This document shows positions 24,999 through 34,340 of a DNA stretch of 64,000 nt, piece by piece; positions within the stretch are counted from its first letter, which is position 1; the number at the start of each line of letters is the position of its first letter. The notes beneath the pieces were generated by a model. The model had not been told where the DNA came from. It did no database searches and saw only the letters and a list, made by a program, of their open reading frames with translations. The stretch comes from Antarcticimicrobium luteum (GTDB lineage: Bacteria > Pseudomonadota > Alphaproteobacteria > Rhodobacterales > Rhodobacteraceae): positions 62,001-126,000 of the forward strand of contig NZ_SMUV01000068.1 in the NCBI RefSeq assembly GCF_004358185.1, written 5' to 3'. A program made the translations under genes and the position numbers.

Positions 24999-26126
24999 AT
25001 GCCCCACACCCTCAGCCACCTGCTGACACTTCCGGTGAAACCGGGGGGATTCATGGAAAGCCAGAGCGGCATCCAGCGAAACCGCCCGGTGATCTTCTGC
25101 CGATTCGAAGAGCCTTCGCCGAAAGGCAAGCTGGCCTTCGTCCTGACCCACCCGACCAGCAATTTCCACAACCACTACCTGATCGAGCCGCTGCTGAACC
25201 GGGGCGGCGCGGTGCTGGCGCTGAACACCCGCTATTCGGGCAACGATTCGATGCTGCTGATGGAACGCGCGGCGATGGATCTGGGCGCCGGCATCCGTTT
25301 CCTGCGCGGCCGGGGCTACGAAAGGATCATCCTGATCGGCAATTCCGGCGGCGGCTCCCTGGCGGCCTTCTATCAGAGCCAGGCCGAGACCCTGGGCTTC
25401 GCCGACACCCCCGACGGCCGACCTCTCGGCATCACCGCCGGGGACATACCGCCGGCCGACGGCATCGTGCTGACCTGCGCCCACCCGGGCCGTGCCGAAC
25501 AGCTGCTGACCAAGATCGACCCGGCGGTCACCGACGAGGCCGATCCCGAACTGAACGATCCGGCGCTCGATATGTACAATCCGGACAACGGCCCCGCCTA
25601 TGCCCCCGCCTGGGTGGAACGCTATCGCGCCGCCCAGGCGGCGCGGATCGACAGAATCACCGCCCATGTGCTCTCCCGTCTGCGACAGCTCGACGACACC
25701 CGCCCGCCGGAGACCGCCGACGAGGCCTTCGTCATTCACCGTACTCAGGCCGACCCGCGGCTGCTGGACCTGTCTCTGGATGCCAACGACCGCAAGGCGG
25801 GCTCGATCCAGGGCGCGGCAGCGCACGCGAATTACGCCGCCAACGGGCTCGGGCGGTTCTGCACGCTGCGCTCCTACCTCAGCCAGTGGAGCCCCGCCCA
25901 CAGCCGCGCCAACGGACCGAAGCGGCTGGCCGAGACCGCCTGCCCGGTGCTGCTGGTGGAGCATACCGCCGACCAGACCGTCTTTCCCAGCCACATGCGG
26001 GCATGGGCGGCCGCCTGCGAAGGGCGCCAGACCTACCACGTGCTGAAGGGCGCGCCGCATTATCTCGACAGCCATCCCCATCTGATCGACGAAACCGCCG
26101 ATCTCCTGCTTGACTGGGCCGGCTAG
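24999..26126 (+). CDS. Alpha/beta hydrolase
   Basis: A 375-residue alpha/beta-hydrolase-fold protein. The nucleophile elbow is Gly-Asn-Ser116-Gly-Gly, with the oxyanion region HPTSNFHNHY (51-60) before it. The acid is probably in VLLVEHTADQTVF and the catalytic His in KGAPHYLDSH near residue 355. AGGGAGG precedes the ATG at 24999. It is divergent from the VOC-hydroxylase pair and is followed by an aldehyde dehydrogenase 142 bp downstream. Hydrolysis of a ring-fission product or of an aromatic ester is likely. It is longer than classical MhpC-type hydrolases (about 285), so an esterase role feeding the hydroxylase is just as possible. Confidence 0.75.
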   Translation: MPHTLSHLLTLPVKPGGFMESQSGIQRNRPVIFCRFEEPSPKGKLAFVLTHPTSNFHNHYLIEPLLNRGGAVLALNTRYSGNDSMLLMERAAMDLGAGIRFLRGRGYERIILIGNSGGGSLAAFYQSQAETLGFADTPDGRPLGITAGDIPPADGIVLTCAHPGRAEQLLTKIDPAVTDEADPELNDPALDMYNPDNGPAYAPAWVERYRAAQAARIDRITAHVLSRLRQLDDTRPPETADEAFVIHRTQADPRLLDLSLDANDRKAGSIQGAAAHANYAANGLGRFCTLRSYLSQWSPAHSRANGPKRLAETACPVLLVEHTADQTVFPSHMRAWAAACEGRQTYHVLKGAPHYLDSHPHLIDETADLLLDWAG

Positions 26127-26268
26127 GCATCTCCTTCCAAGATCGCTCGCATGCCCGCATTGTTCTTTTTCGGCGCAGCGCCCGCCGCCACTATGGCGCG
26201 GCCGTCCGAGGCGCGCGCCGCGCGTTTCGGGACCGGCGCCCAATCGAACAGCGACGGGAGATCCCAGA

Positions 26269-27702
26269 GTGAGCTACGCCGACCTCAAAATGCATATTGC
26301 CGGGCAATGGATCGGCGCCGACCAGCGCGACAGCCTGGCCGTTCACAACCCTGCCACCGGCGAAGAGATCGGCCGCCTGCCCTGCGCCACCCCGGAGGAT
26401 GTCGAGGCCGCCGCCCGGGCGGCGGCGCGCGGCTTTGCCGCGTGGAAGGCCGTATCGCCCTTCGACCGCGCCAAGGTGCTGCACCGCGCCGCCGCCCTGC
26501 TGCGTGAGCGCGCCGACACCATCGCCCCGATCCTGACCCGGGAACAGGGCAAGCCGCTGGCGCAATCGCGGCTGGAGGTGATCACCTCAGCCGAGATCAT
26601 CGAATGGTTCGCCGAAGAGGGCCGCCGCACCTATGGCCGGGTGATCCCCGCGCGGGCCCCGCAGGTCCGGCAGATGGTGGTCAAGGACCCGGTCGGGCCG
26701 GTCGCCGCCTTCACCCCCTGGAACTTCCCCATCGGCCAGGCGGTACGGAAGCTTTCCGCCGCGCTCTGCACTGGTTGCTCGATCGTGCTGAAGGGCGCCG
26801 AGACCACCCCCGGTTCGGTGATCGAACTGGTCCGCGCCTATCTTGATGCGGGCGTTCCAGCCGAGGTCATTGGACTGATCTCCGGAGATCCGGTCGCCAT
26901 CTCCGCCCGGCTGATCGCCCATCCGGAGATCCGCAAGGTCTCCTTCACCGGCTCCACCGCCGTGGGGCGGCATCTGGCCGAACTGGCCGGACGGCACATG
27001 AAGCGCAGCACGATGGAGCTCGGCGGTCACGCGCCGGTGCTGATCTTCGACGATGCCGACGCCGCCGATGCGGTGGACCGCATGGCCGCCGCCAAATTTC
27101 GCAACGCCGGCCAGATCTGCATCGCCCCCACCCGTTTCCTGGTACAAGAGCCCCTGTTCGATACAGTCGCCGCCGAGATGGTTGCGCGGGCCGAGGCGCT
27201 CAGGCTCGGCGATGGCATGAACCCGGGGACCGACATGGGCCCGCTCGCCCACGAACGCCGGGTCGTGGAGATCGAGGCGCTGGTCGGCGATGCCCTAGAC
27301 AAGGGCGCCCGCCTGCTGGCCGGCGGCAAGCGCCGCGGCAACTCCGGCTGTTTCTTCGAACCCACGGTGCTCGCCGACGTGCCGCCGGAGGCGCGGATGA
27401 TGCAGGATGAGCCCTTCGGCCCCGTAGTGATCCTCAATTGCTTTGCGGAGGACGATACCGCCTTTGCCGAGGCCAACCGCCTGCCCTATGGCCTCGCGGC
27501 CTATGGCTTTACCGCCAGCGCCGCCCGCGCCGACCGCATGATGAGCGAGATCGAAAGCGGCATGGTCTCGATCAACCATCAGGGCCTGGCCCTGATCGAA
27601 ACCCCCTTCGGCGGCATCAAGGATTCCGGCTATGGCCACGAAGGCGGCTTCGAAGCCCTCGACGCCTATCTCAACACCCGCTTCCTGACCCATCGGAGCT
27701 GA
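26269..27702 (+). CDS. NAD(P)-dependent aldehyde dehydrogenase
   Basis: A 477-residue aldehyde dehydrogenase resembling succinate-semialdehyde dehydrogenases. PWNFP (150-154) and FTGST (226-230) mark the cofactor site. Glu250 in MELGGH and Cys284 in GQICIAP are the catalytic residues. The start is a GTG at 26269 with GGGAG upstream; an ATG seven codons later is possible. It follows the alpha/beta hydrolase and could oxidise a semialdehyde from ring cleavage or an aromatic aldehyde such as vanillin from the hydroxycinnamate pathway. The sequence alone does not decide. Confidence 0.85.
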   Translation: MSYADLKMHIAGQWIGADQRDSLAVHNPATGEEIGRLPCATPEDVEAAARAAARGFAAWKAVSPFDRAKVLHRAAALLRERADTIAPILTREQGKPLAQSRLEVITSAEIIEWFAEEGRRTYGRVIPARAPQVRQMVVKDPVGPVAAFTPWNFPIGQAVRKLSAALCTGCSIVLKGAETTPGSVIELVRAYLDAGVPAEVIGLISGDPVAISARLIAHPEIRKVSFTGSTAVGRHLAELAGRHMKRSTMELGGHAPVLIFDDADAADAVDRMAAAKFRNAGQICIAPTRFLVQEPLFDTVAAEMVARAEALRLGDGMNPGTDMGPLAHERRVVEIEALVGDALDKGARLLAGGKRRGNSGCFFEPTVLADVPPEARMMQDEPFGPVVILNCFAEDDTAFAEANRLPYGLAAYGFTASAARADRMMSEIESGMVSINHQGLALIETPFGGIKDSGYGHEGGFEALDAYLNTRFLTHRS

Positions 27703-27718
27703 GGCCCGGAGCCGATCC

Positions 27719-27745
27719 GCAACCGCCCCACGGCGTGGCGGTTGC
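27719..27745. terminator. 9-bp hairpin after the aldehyde dehydrogenase
   Basis: GCAACCGCC (27719-27727) pairs exactly with GGCGGTTGC (27737-27745) around a 9-nt loop, 16 bp after the aldehyde dehydrogenase stop. There is no T tract, so termination would need Rho or the structure may only protect the 3' end. Confidence 0.4.
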
Positions 27746-27764
27746 AGCCCACTGTTGGGTTCGG

Positions 27765-28355
27765 TCACGGCGAAGCAGGCCTTGTGGCCTGCCCTTCCGC
27801 CATGGGCCGGATCATCCGTTCCTTTTCTTCATCGGTGCCGAATTCCGCGACCGGGTTGAGCCGGAAGAAGTGGATGTACCCGCGCTCGCAGCCCTCGTGA
27901 TCGAGATCGTCCGGAGCATTGGCGCGGCATGAGCGGAGCTTGTCTGTGATGATCCGCTTGGGAACAGATCCCGCGCGTTTCATCAATTTGCGCAGAAGCC
28001 GTTTGGCGGCCCGTTTGTCCCGCCGGGACTGGAGGATCTCGTCCAGAACGGCGCCATGTTGATCAACGGCGCGCCAGAACCAGAACGTTTTGCCGGAAAT
28101 CTTCACCACGACTTCGTCAAGGTGCCAGATGTCGCCGGGGCGGCGCTGGCGCCGCCGCAGGTTCCTCGCGATCTGCGGCCCGAATTTGGCCGTCCAGCGC
28201 CGAACGGCTTTATAGGACACGTCGATGCCACGTTCGAGCAGCATCTCCTCGACCTCACACAGGCTCAGATTGAACCGGACATACAGCCAGACCGCGTGGG
28301 CGATGATCGAGGGCGGAAACCGGTGCCGCTTGTAGCTGATGGAAGGTGTCTGCAT
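27765..28355 (-). pseudogene. Truncated IS6-family transposase
   Basis: A 196-residue frame begins like IS6-family transposases: an N-terminal helix region (YKRHRFPPSIIAHAVWLYVRF), then WHLDEVVVKI with the first catalytic Asp and WRAVDQHG. RIITDKLRS with the second Asp comes near residue 140. After that point homology stops; the usual NNRAENSH segment and the catalytic Glu are missing and replaced by about 50 unrelated residues. The element is therefore cut by a recombination and inactive. It is unlike the second IS6 copy at 49.8 kb in sequence, so it comes from a separate insertion. Confidence 0.75.
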
Positions 28356-28740
28356 CGCTGTGATCTACGTTGCAATCAAAGAGCAGGCAATCGCCGCCCG
28401 ATTAACGTGATAACGCCGTTTCGACATCTCTGATCTCCTCTTTGTCGAAGATCAGCAGACTGCAAATCGTAGCTTATGTCAGTGTCCGAATTTCTGGGGG
28501 TAGCTCACCGGCAGGCGCATCCCGCGATCCGGGCGCCGGGACGCGCGCCCCGATTCTCCGGGGTTCTGACCGCGGGGACCGCTTGCGGCCCGCGCGAAAA
28601 TCCGTGGATCAAGGTGGCCAGATCGGCCGCGACCCCGTTCAGGGGACAGCTGCGGAGGTCCGGCCGCGCCAACCGAGGGTAGTTGCCCCCGGTTGGTCGC
28701 CATCGTTTTCCGCCGCCAGCCGGGCCGCGGCAACGTCCGC
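28356..28740. other. Gene-free stretch after the IS6 remnant
   Basis: These 385 bp hold no credible reading frame on either strand with a ribosome site or recognisable product. The part next to the transposase may retain its worn terminal repeat, since TTGCAA-type sequence lies near 28370. The remainder is GC-rich and featureless up to the enoyl-CoA hydratase stop. Confidence 0.4.
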
Positions 28741-29547
28741 TCAACTGTTGGGGCGCACCCGCGCGGCGGATTTGTCGGCAAAGGCGGCCAACCGCGCCCG
28801 CGCGTCGGGCTGGGTGTTGACGATCCCGGCCACCACGGATTCGGCATAGGCGGCGTCCAGCGCCGACATGTTCTGCACGTGGCTGATCGCCGAGCAGATG
28901 GCGAAATTGGTCAGCGGCAGGTTCTGCGCCGCGCGGCGCGCCAGTTCCATCGCCTTGTCCAGGCTGGAGCCTTCGACCATGTATTGCGCCAGACCCAGGT
29001 CGACGGCCTCCTGCCCCTGATAGACGCGGCCCATCAGGATCATGTCGATCATCCGCGCCTTGCCGATCAGGTCGGCGACCCGGATGGTGGCACCGCCGCC
29101 GGTGAACAGGCCGCGCTGACCCTCGGGCAGGGCGAAATAGGTGCTCTGGTCCATCACCCGCACATGGGCGGCACTGGCCAGTTCCAGCCCGCCACCGACT
29201 ACCGCGCCCTGCAGCGCCGCGATCACCGGAACGCCGCCGTATTCCATCTTGTTGAAGGCCTCGTGCCAGCGCAGGCAGACATGCATGAAATCGGCCGGGC
29301 TGCGGTCGGCGTCATGGTGTTCGATCAGATCGAGACCGGCGCAGAAATGGTCCCCGGCACCGGCCAGAACCACCGCCTTGACCCCGGCTCGCGGCGCGGC
29401 GGAAAAGAATTCGACCATCTCCTCGACCGTGGCGAGATCAAGCGCGTTGCGCTTTTCCGGCCGGTTCAGGGTGACGACCCAGACGCCGTCCTCCTGCGGG
29501 TCGAGGGCCAGCCGGGTGTAGCGGGAGGTATCGATTTCAACGGTCAT
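28741..29547 (-). CDS. Enoyl-CoA hydratase/isomerase family protein (possible DmdD)
   Basis: A 268-residue crotonase-fold protein. The two acidic residues used by hydratases are present: Glu122 in GGGLELA and Glu142 in ALPEGQRG. The oxyanion-hole segments are HFCAGLDL near 67-74 and GAVVGGG near 114-120. AAGGAC precedes the ATG at 29547. It follows a DmdC-like acyl-CoA dehydrogenase by 32 bp, and the two are one unit. In Roseobacter bacteria this pairing can act on methylmercaptopropionyl-CoA (DmdC then DmdD), and the length and positions of the two Glu agree with DmdD. A generic hydratase of fatty or aromatic acyl-CoA beta-oxidation is equally possible. Confidence 0.82.
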   Translation of the reverse strand: MTVEIDTSRYTRLALDPQEDGVWVVTLNRPEKRNALDLATVEEMVEFFSAAPRAGVKAVVLAGAGDHFCAGLDLIEHHDADRSPADFMHVCLRWHEAFNKMEYGGVPVIAALQGAVVGGGLELASAAHVRVMDQSTYFALPEGQRGLFTGGGATIRVADLIGKARMIDMILMGRVYQGQEAVDLGLAQYMVEGSSLDKAMELARRAAQNLPLTNFAICSAISHVQNMSALDAAYAESVVAGIVNTQPDARARLAAFADKSAARVRPNS

Positions 29548-29579
29548 GGTTCAGTCCTTTCAGATCTGGCAAAGCGGGG

Positions 29580-31349
29580 TCAGAGCAGCGCGGCGAGCAG
29601 GCTGTCCGCCCCCTCGGTGATGCGCAGGCGCTGGGTTTCGGTTTCGGGCAGGATATGGTCGGCATAGAACCGCGCGGTGGCGATCTTGGCGGTCATGAAA
29701 TCAGGCTCTGATCCGTTTTCCAGGGCCCTTTCCGCCGCCAGCAGCGATCGGGCCAGCTGCCATCCCGCCATCAGGTTTCCGGCCAGCATCAGGTAGGGCA
29801 CGCTGCCGCCGAAGGCGGCGTTGGGATCGGCGCCGCCGGTGTGGCAGAGGTGATCGACCACCGCCTCGAACGCGCCCCGCGCCGCCGTCAGCCGGGTGGC
29901 CACCAACTGCGCGACGGGACTGCCTGCCGACAGATCGGCCTCGGTTCCGGCGATCATCGCGGCCAGCCGCCGGGCGGTGGCGCCGCCGTCGCGCAGGGTC
30001 TTGCGGCCCAGAAGGTCGTTGGCCTGGATCGCCGTCGTGCCCTCGTAGATCGGCAGGATGCGGGCGTCGCGGTAATGCTGGGCGGCGCCGGTTTCCTCAA
30101 TGAAACCCATGCCGCCATGCACCTGCACCCCCATCGAGGCGACCTCTACCCCCATCTCGGTGCAGTATCCCTTGACCAGCGGCACCATGAATTCGGCCAG
30201 CGCCGCCGCCTCGGGGCAGCTCGCGGGTGTTTCGTCCGGATGCGCCAGCTCCTGCCAGCCCGCGGTGGCGGCGGCCATCGCGCGCCCGCCTTCGGTCAGC
30301 GCCCGCATCCGCAGCAGCAGCCGGCGCACGTCGGGATGATGGATGATCGTCACCGCGTCGCGGGATGATCCGTCGACCGGGCGGCTTTGCACCCGCTCGC
30401 GGGCAAAGGCCAGCGCCTGCTGATAGGCCCGTTCGGCGATGGCGATACCCTGCAGCCCGACCGCATAGCGGGCGGCGTTCATCATCACGAACATATAGTC
30501 GAGGCCGCGGTTTTCCTCGCCGATCAGATGGCCGGTCGCGCCCTCATACTCCAGCACCGCCGTCGGGCTCGCCCTGACGCCCAGCTTGTGCTCGACCGAG
30601 ACGCAGCGCACCGCGTTGCGGGGGCCAAGGCTCCCATCCGCCTCAACCCTGTATTTCGGCACCAGAAACAAGCTGATCCCCTTGACCCCCGTCGGGGCGC
30701 CCGGGGTGCGCGCCAGCACCAGATGGACGGTGTTCTCCGCCATGTCATGCTCACCATAGGTGATGAAGATCTTGGTCCCGGTGATGCGATAGCTGCCGTC
30801 GGCGTTCCGCTCGGCGCGGCTGCGCACCAAGGCCAGGTCGCTGCCGGCCTGCGGCTCGGTCAGGTTCATCGTCCCGGTCCAGCGGCCCGAGACGAGCGGC
30901 GTCAGATAGGTGGCCTTTTGCGCCTCGGACCCCGCCGTCAGCAGCGCCTCGATGGCGCCGTCGGTCAGCAGCGGGCACAGCGCGAAACTCATGTTGGCGG
31001 CGTTCAGGATCTCGGTCGCTGCCGCCCCGACGGCGCGCGGCAGGCCCTGACCGCCATAGGCCTCGGGGTGTTGCAGCCCCTGCCAGCCCATCTCGACGAA
31101 CTGGGCATAGGCGGCGGCGAACCCCTCCGGCAGGATCACCTTGCCGTTCTCGATGCGCGAAGCGGCCCGGTCCCCCGGGGCGTTCAGCGGCGCGATCCGG
31201 TCGGCGCAGAAACGTCCGAACTCTTCAAGCACCGCCGAGACATCGCCGAGATCGAGCCCGGCGTGCTGCGGCAGCCCGGCGATCCCGGACCAGCCCGACA
31301 GATGTTCGATGTTGAAAAGCAGATCCCTGACAGGTGCGGTGAAGGTCAT
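29580..31349 (-). CDS. Acyl-CoA dehydrogenase, DmdC-like long form
   Basis: A 589-residue acyl-CoA dehydrogenase of the long DmdC/AidB-like group. It has the N-terminal helix extension, the MNLTEPQAGSDL signature near 165-176, YEGTTAIQANDL with the catalytic Glu near 455, and the extra C-terminal domain found in DmdC-type enzymes. It may oxidise methylmercaptopropionyl-CoA or another short acyl-CoA. The ATG at 31349 fits the family start MxFxAPVRDLLF. Divergent from it by 117 bp is an AraC regulator that probably controls it. No dmdB ligase or dmdA is adjacent, so the dimethylsulfoniopropionate link remains tentative. Confidence 0.85.
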   Translation of the reverse strand: MTFTAPVRDLLFNIEHLSGWSGIAGLPQHAGLDLGDVSAVLEEFGRFCADRIAPLNAPGDRAASRIENGKVILPEGFAAAYAQFVEMGWQGLQHPEAYGGQGLPRAVGAAATEILNAANMSFALCPLLTDGAIEALLTAGSEAQKATYLTPLVSGRWTGTMNLTEPQAGSDLALVRSRAERNADGSYRITGTKIFITYGEHDMAENTVHLVLARTPGAPTGVKGISLFLVPKYRVEADGSLGPRNAVRCVSVEHKLGVRASPTAVLEYEGATGHLIGEENRGLDYMFVMMNAARYAVGLQGIAIAERAYQQALAFARERVQSRPVDGSSRDAVTIIHHPDVRRLLLRMRALTEGGRAMAAATAGWQELAHPDETPASCPEAAALAEFMVPLVKGYCTEMGVEVASMGVQVHGGMGFIEETGAAQHYRDARILPIYEGTTAIQANDLLGRKTLRDGGATARRLAAMIAGTEADLSAGSPVAQLVATRLTAARGAFEAVVDHLCHTGGADPNAAFGGSVPYLMLAGNLMAGWQLARSLLAAERALENGSEPDFMTAKIATARFYADHILPETETQRLRITEGADSLLAALL

Positions 31350-31466
31350 CGGGCAGCCCCCTGAATGCGTTTGAGTGCCATATAGAAGGGAAAAACACCG
31401 CGTACTATCTCCTCCATGGACGCTTAATTTGCAAAAAGTGACAAATTCCGGGATGCTGACCGAACC

Positions 31467-32501
31467 ATGACCCCAGCCCTCGTGCCCGCCCAGACCCCGC
31501 CGGTTCTCTCCACCGTGTCCTTCGCCTTTGTCGAGGACTGGCTCTCGGCGCTCCGGGCCTATTGCCCGCCGCAGCAGCTGGCGGAGTTTCTGGAGCAGAC
31601 CGGGCTGGCCGCCGCCGCCAGCCAGCCGCGCGCGCGGGTGACGCATGACCAGATCGTGCGCCTGTATCAGCTGGTGGCGGTCGGCACCGGGGATGAGATG
31701 ATGGGGCTGTGGAGCCGGCCAATCCGGTCGGGCGGGCTCAAGATCCTATGTGCCTCGGTGCGCGGGGCCTCGTCGCTGGCGGCGGCGCTCTATCGTTTCA
31801 CCACCTTCTGGAATCTGCTGCTGGACGACCACCGGCTGACGCTGGAGGAGACCGGCGAGGCGCTGCGCCTGTCCATCGTACCGCGCGGCGCGGCGGTGCC
31901 GCAGCGGTTCGGGCAGATGCTGCTGTTGAAACTGGCCCATGGCATCGCCTCATGGCTGGCCGGGCGTGAACTGCCGCTGCGCGAGGTCGGTTTCGTCTTT
32001 GCCCGCCCGGGGTTCGCCGAGGATTACCCGATCCTCTTTCCCGCCCCGATCCGGTTTGCGCAGCCCTGTTCGTCGATCAGTCTGGACCGGGCGCTGGGGG
32101 CGCTGCCGGTGGCGCGCAGCGAGGCCGAGATGCAGGACTTTCTGATCCGCGCCCCGCGCGACTGGATCTTTACCGGCTATCGTGAACATGCCCTGCCGCT
32201 GCGCCTGCGCGAGTTGCTTTTGTTATCGGACCGGATGAATGTGAACCTCGGCGATGCCGCCCGGGCGCTGAACCTGACGCCACGCACCTTGATGCGGCGG
32301 CTGGAGGCAGAGGGCACCTCGTTTCAGGATATCAAGGACGGGCTGCGCCGCGACATCGCCATCCGCGACCTGACCCGGGGCGGCAAGAGCCTGGAGGGCA
32401 TCTCGCAGGACATCGGCTTTGCCTCGGTGGCGAATTTTCACCGGGCGTTCAAACGCTGGACCGGGGTGACCCCCGGCGCCTATCGCCGGGACCTCCGCTG
32501 A
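31467..32501 (+). CDS. AraC-family transcriptional regulator
   Basis: A 344-residue regulator with an N-terminal ligand-sensing domain of the OruR/ArgR-like 'arabinose-binding of AraC' type (about 25-215) and a C-terminal pair of AraC helix-turn-helix motifs (about 245-342, NLGDAARALNLTPRTLMRRL and the FASVANFHRAFKRWTGVTPGAYRR end). It is divergent from the DmdC-like dehydrogenase, and the pair shares a short promoter region. It probably activates that operon in response to the acid substrate or its CoA ester. Confidence 0.85.
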   Translation: MTPALVPAQTPPVLSTVSFAFVEDWLSALRAYCPPQQLAEFLEQTGLAAAASQPRARVTHDQIVRLYQLVAVGTGDEMMGLWSRPIRSGGLKILCASVRGASSLAAALYRFTTFWNLLLDDHRLTLEETGEALRLSIVPRGAAVPQRFGQMLLLKLAHGIASWLAGRELPLREVGFVFARPGFAEDYPILFPAPIRFAQPCSSISLDRALGALPVARSEAEMQDFLIRAPRDWIFTGYREHALPLRLRELLLLSDRMNVNLGDAARALNLTPRTLMRRLEAEGTSFQDIKDGLRRDIAIRDLTRGGKSLEGISQDIGFASVANFHRAFKRWTGVTPGAYRRDLR

Positions 32502-32892
32502 GGCGAGCAGGGGGGGCGCGCCGCGACACGCCGTATTCGGGAGGAGCCGAGGAAGGCCCGGCATTCGGAGTCAACAAATGTCATAAAAAGCCATGGATTT
32601 TCGCAAGGTGGGGGGTGCCTGCCGTAGACCTGGACAGCCGTGCGGTATTCAAAATCATATCAATGATATAGCGCTGCATATGACCGAAAAAACGGGCTGG
32701 CGATCCGGGCATTTCCGGGAAATGCGGCGCTGAACCCGGTCAAAAACCGCGAACCATGGTTCCGGATCTGGTCGTCCCGGACCTGCGGAATATAATCGCC
32801 GACGGAAATGCCCTCGGCCAACGTATGAAGGTCATACCCGAGCGGTATTGCGGGCAGGACTGTCCGCGTCCTCCTCCACGAAGGCCAATACC
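32502..32892. other. Intergenic region with a 13-bp palindrome
   Basis: No gene with a recognisable product lies in these 390 bp. The exact palindrome ATATCA-A-TGATAT at 32657-32669 lies in an AT-richer patch 225 bp upstream of the flavocytochrome gene and could be an operator for it. The last 40 bp before the ATG are poor in ribosome-site sequence. Confidence 0.4.
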
Positions 32893-34233
32893 ATGAAGAA
32901 AATCAAGATCACCCTTTGGGCCATTCCCGCGGTTCTGTCCGTGCTCTGGCTCGCCGCAACCCTTCCCTTTCCTGACGAATTGAGCGTCATCGGTGTCCGC
33001 AACCTGCTGGTCCAATATACCGGGGTGCTGAGCATCGGCGCGATGAGCGTCGCGATGATCCTGGCCCTGCGCCTGAAATGGCTGGAACCCTGGCTGAACG
33101 GCCTCGATAAATCCTATCGGCTGCACAAATGGCTGGGCATTTCCGCGCTGGTGACCTCGATCCTGCACTGGCTTGCCACGCAGGGGCCGAAATGGGCGGT
33201 TGGCATGGGCCTGCTGGAACGGCCCAAACGCGGTGGCCCGCCAGCGGGGGCAGAGGCGTTGCCAGCCCTGCAACAGATTTTCAAAAGCCAACGCGGCACC
33301 GCCGAGATGCTGGGCGAATGGGCGTTTTACGCTGCGGTTCTGCTGATCGCGCTCGCCCTGATCAGGCGGGTTCCCTATAAATTCTTCGTCTCAGCTCACA
33401 AGCTGATTGCCGTCGCCTATCTGGTGCTGGTCGCCCATTCCACGGTGCTTCTCGACTTCGGCGCCTGGACCCAGCCCCTGGGCATTCTGGTCGGCCTGCT
33501 CATGGTCGGCGGCGTGATCGCGGCGGCGCTGGCGCTGAGCGGGCAGATCGGCCGGGGCAACCGCGTGGCGGGCAGGATCGTGACCTTTCGGACATTCCCT
33601 GAGGTGCGCAGCACCGAGGTCAATATCGCGTTGCAGGACGGCTGGACAGGACATGACGCAGGCCAGTTCGCCTTTGTGACCTTCCACCGCCACGAGGGCA
33701 GGCATCCGTTCACCATCGCCTCGGCCTGGGATCCGGCAACGCGCGAGATTGCTGTCATCACCAAGGGGCTGGGCGATTATACCGACGTCTTGCCCGAAAC
33801 GCTCACCCCCGGAGAAGAGGTCGTTGTCGAGGGGCCCTATGGCTGCTTTACCTTTGATGATGCGCGCGAGCGGCAGATCTGGATCGGGGGCGGCATCGGC
33901 ATCACCCCGTTCATCGCGCGCATGAAACAGCTGGCGCGGGTGCCGGGCGAGAAAACCGTCGATCTGATCCACAGCACGAAAGAGATATCGCCCGAGGCGC
34001 TGGACCTGTTGACCGCCGATGCTGAGGCGGCCGGTATCGACCTGCACATCCTGGTCGATGACCGGGACGGGTTTCTCACCGGCGACCGGGTTCGCGATCT
34101 GGTGCCCGAGTGGACGGCGGCCTCGGTCTGGTTCTGCGGTCCGGCCGCCTTCGGGCAGCGCCTGCGCGGCGATCTGATCGCGAACGGCCTGGCGGCGGGC
34201 GATTTCCATCAGGAGCTGTTCAACATGCGCTGA
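32893..34233 (+). CDS. Ferric-reductase-like flavocytochrome (membrane b-type heme domain plus FAD/NAD reductase)
   Basis: A 446-residue fusion. The N-terminal 210 residues hold about six transmembrane helices with paired histidines (for example in RLHKWLG, SILHW, SAHKL, VAHST) suited to bind two b hemes, as in ferric reductases and NOX. The C-terminal half is a ferredoxin-NADP reductase module: FAD-binding HPFTIAS near 277, GPYG near 325, the NAD motif GGGIGITPFI near 343 and a terminal FCGP near 425. It would move electrons from NAD(P)H across the membrane to iron or another acceptor. It stands alone, between the AraC gene and hutU, with no siderophore genes nearby. Confidence 0.82.
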   Translation: MKKIKITLWAIPAVLSVLWLAATLPFPDELSVIGVRNLLVQYTGVLSIGAMSVAMILALRLKWLEPWLNGLDKSYRLHKWLGISALVTSILHWLATQGPKWAVGMGLLERPKRGGPPAGAEALPALQQIFKSQRGTAEMLGEWAFYAAVLLIALALIRRVPYKFFVSAHKLIAVAYLVLVAHSTVLLDFGAWTQPLGILVGLLMVGGVIAAALALSGQIGRGNRVAGRIVTFRTFPEVRSTEVNIALQDGWTGHDAGQFAFVTFHRHEGRHPFTIASAWDPATREIAVITKGLGDYTDVLPETLTPGEEVVVEGPYGCFTFDDARERQIWIGGGIGITPFIARMKQLARVPGEKTVDLIHSTKEISPEALDLLTADAEAAGIDLHILVDDRDGFLTGDRVRDLVPEWTAASVWFCGPAAFGQRLRGDLIANGLAAGDFHQELFNMR

Positions 34234-34340
34234 CTGCCGTCCAACCCCGGGGTGCCGCCGTAAAGGCTCGCATCGGTCGAACCCCGGGGACTCGCGGCGC
34301 TAACCTGTACGGGGTCAGCGCCGCGGGGCGCCGGCCTCGC

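Noticed and set aside
28442-28849. Plus-strand frame before the enoyl-CoA hydratase
   Set aside because: No ribosome site, no recognisable domain, and it runs into the antisense of a real gene.
32740-32860. Short minus-strand frame resembling the tail of a small periplasmic protein
   Set aside because: It has no start codon upstream in frame and no clear family; treated as intergenic.
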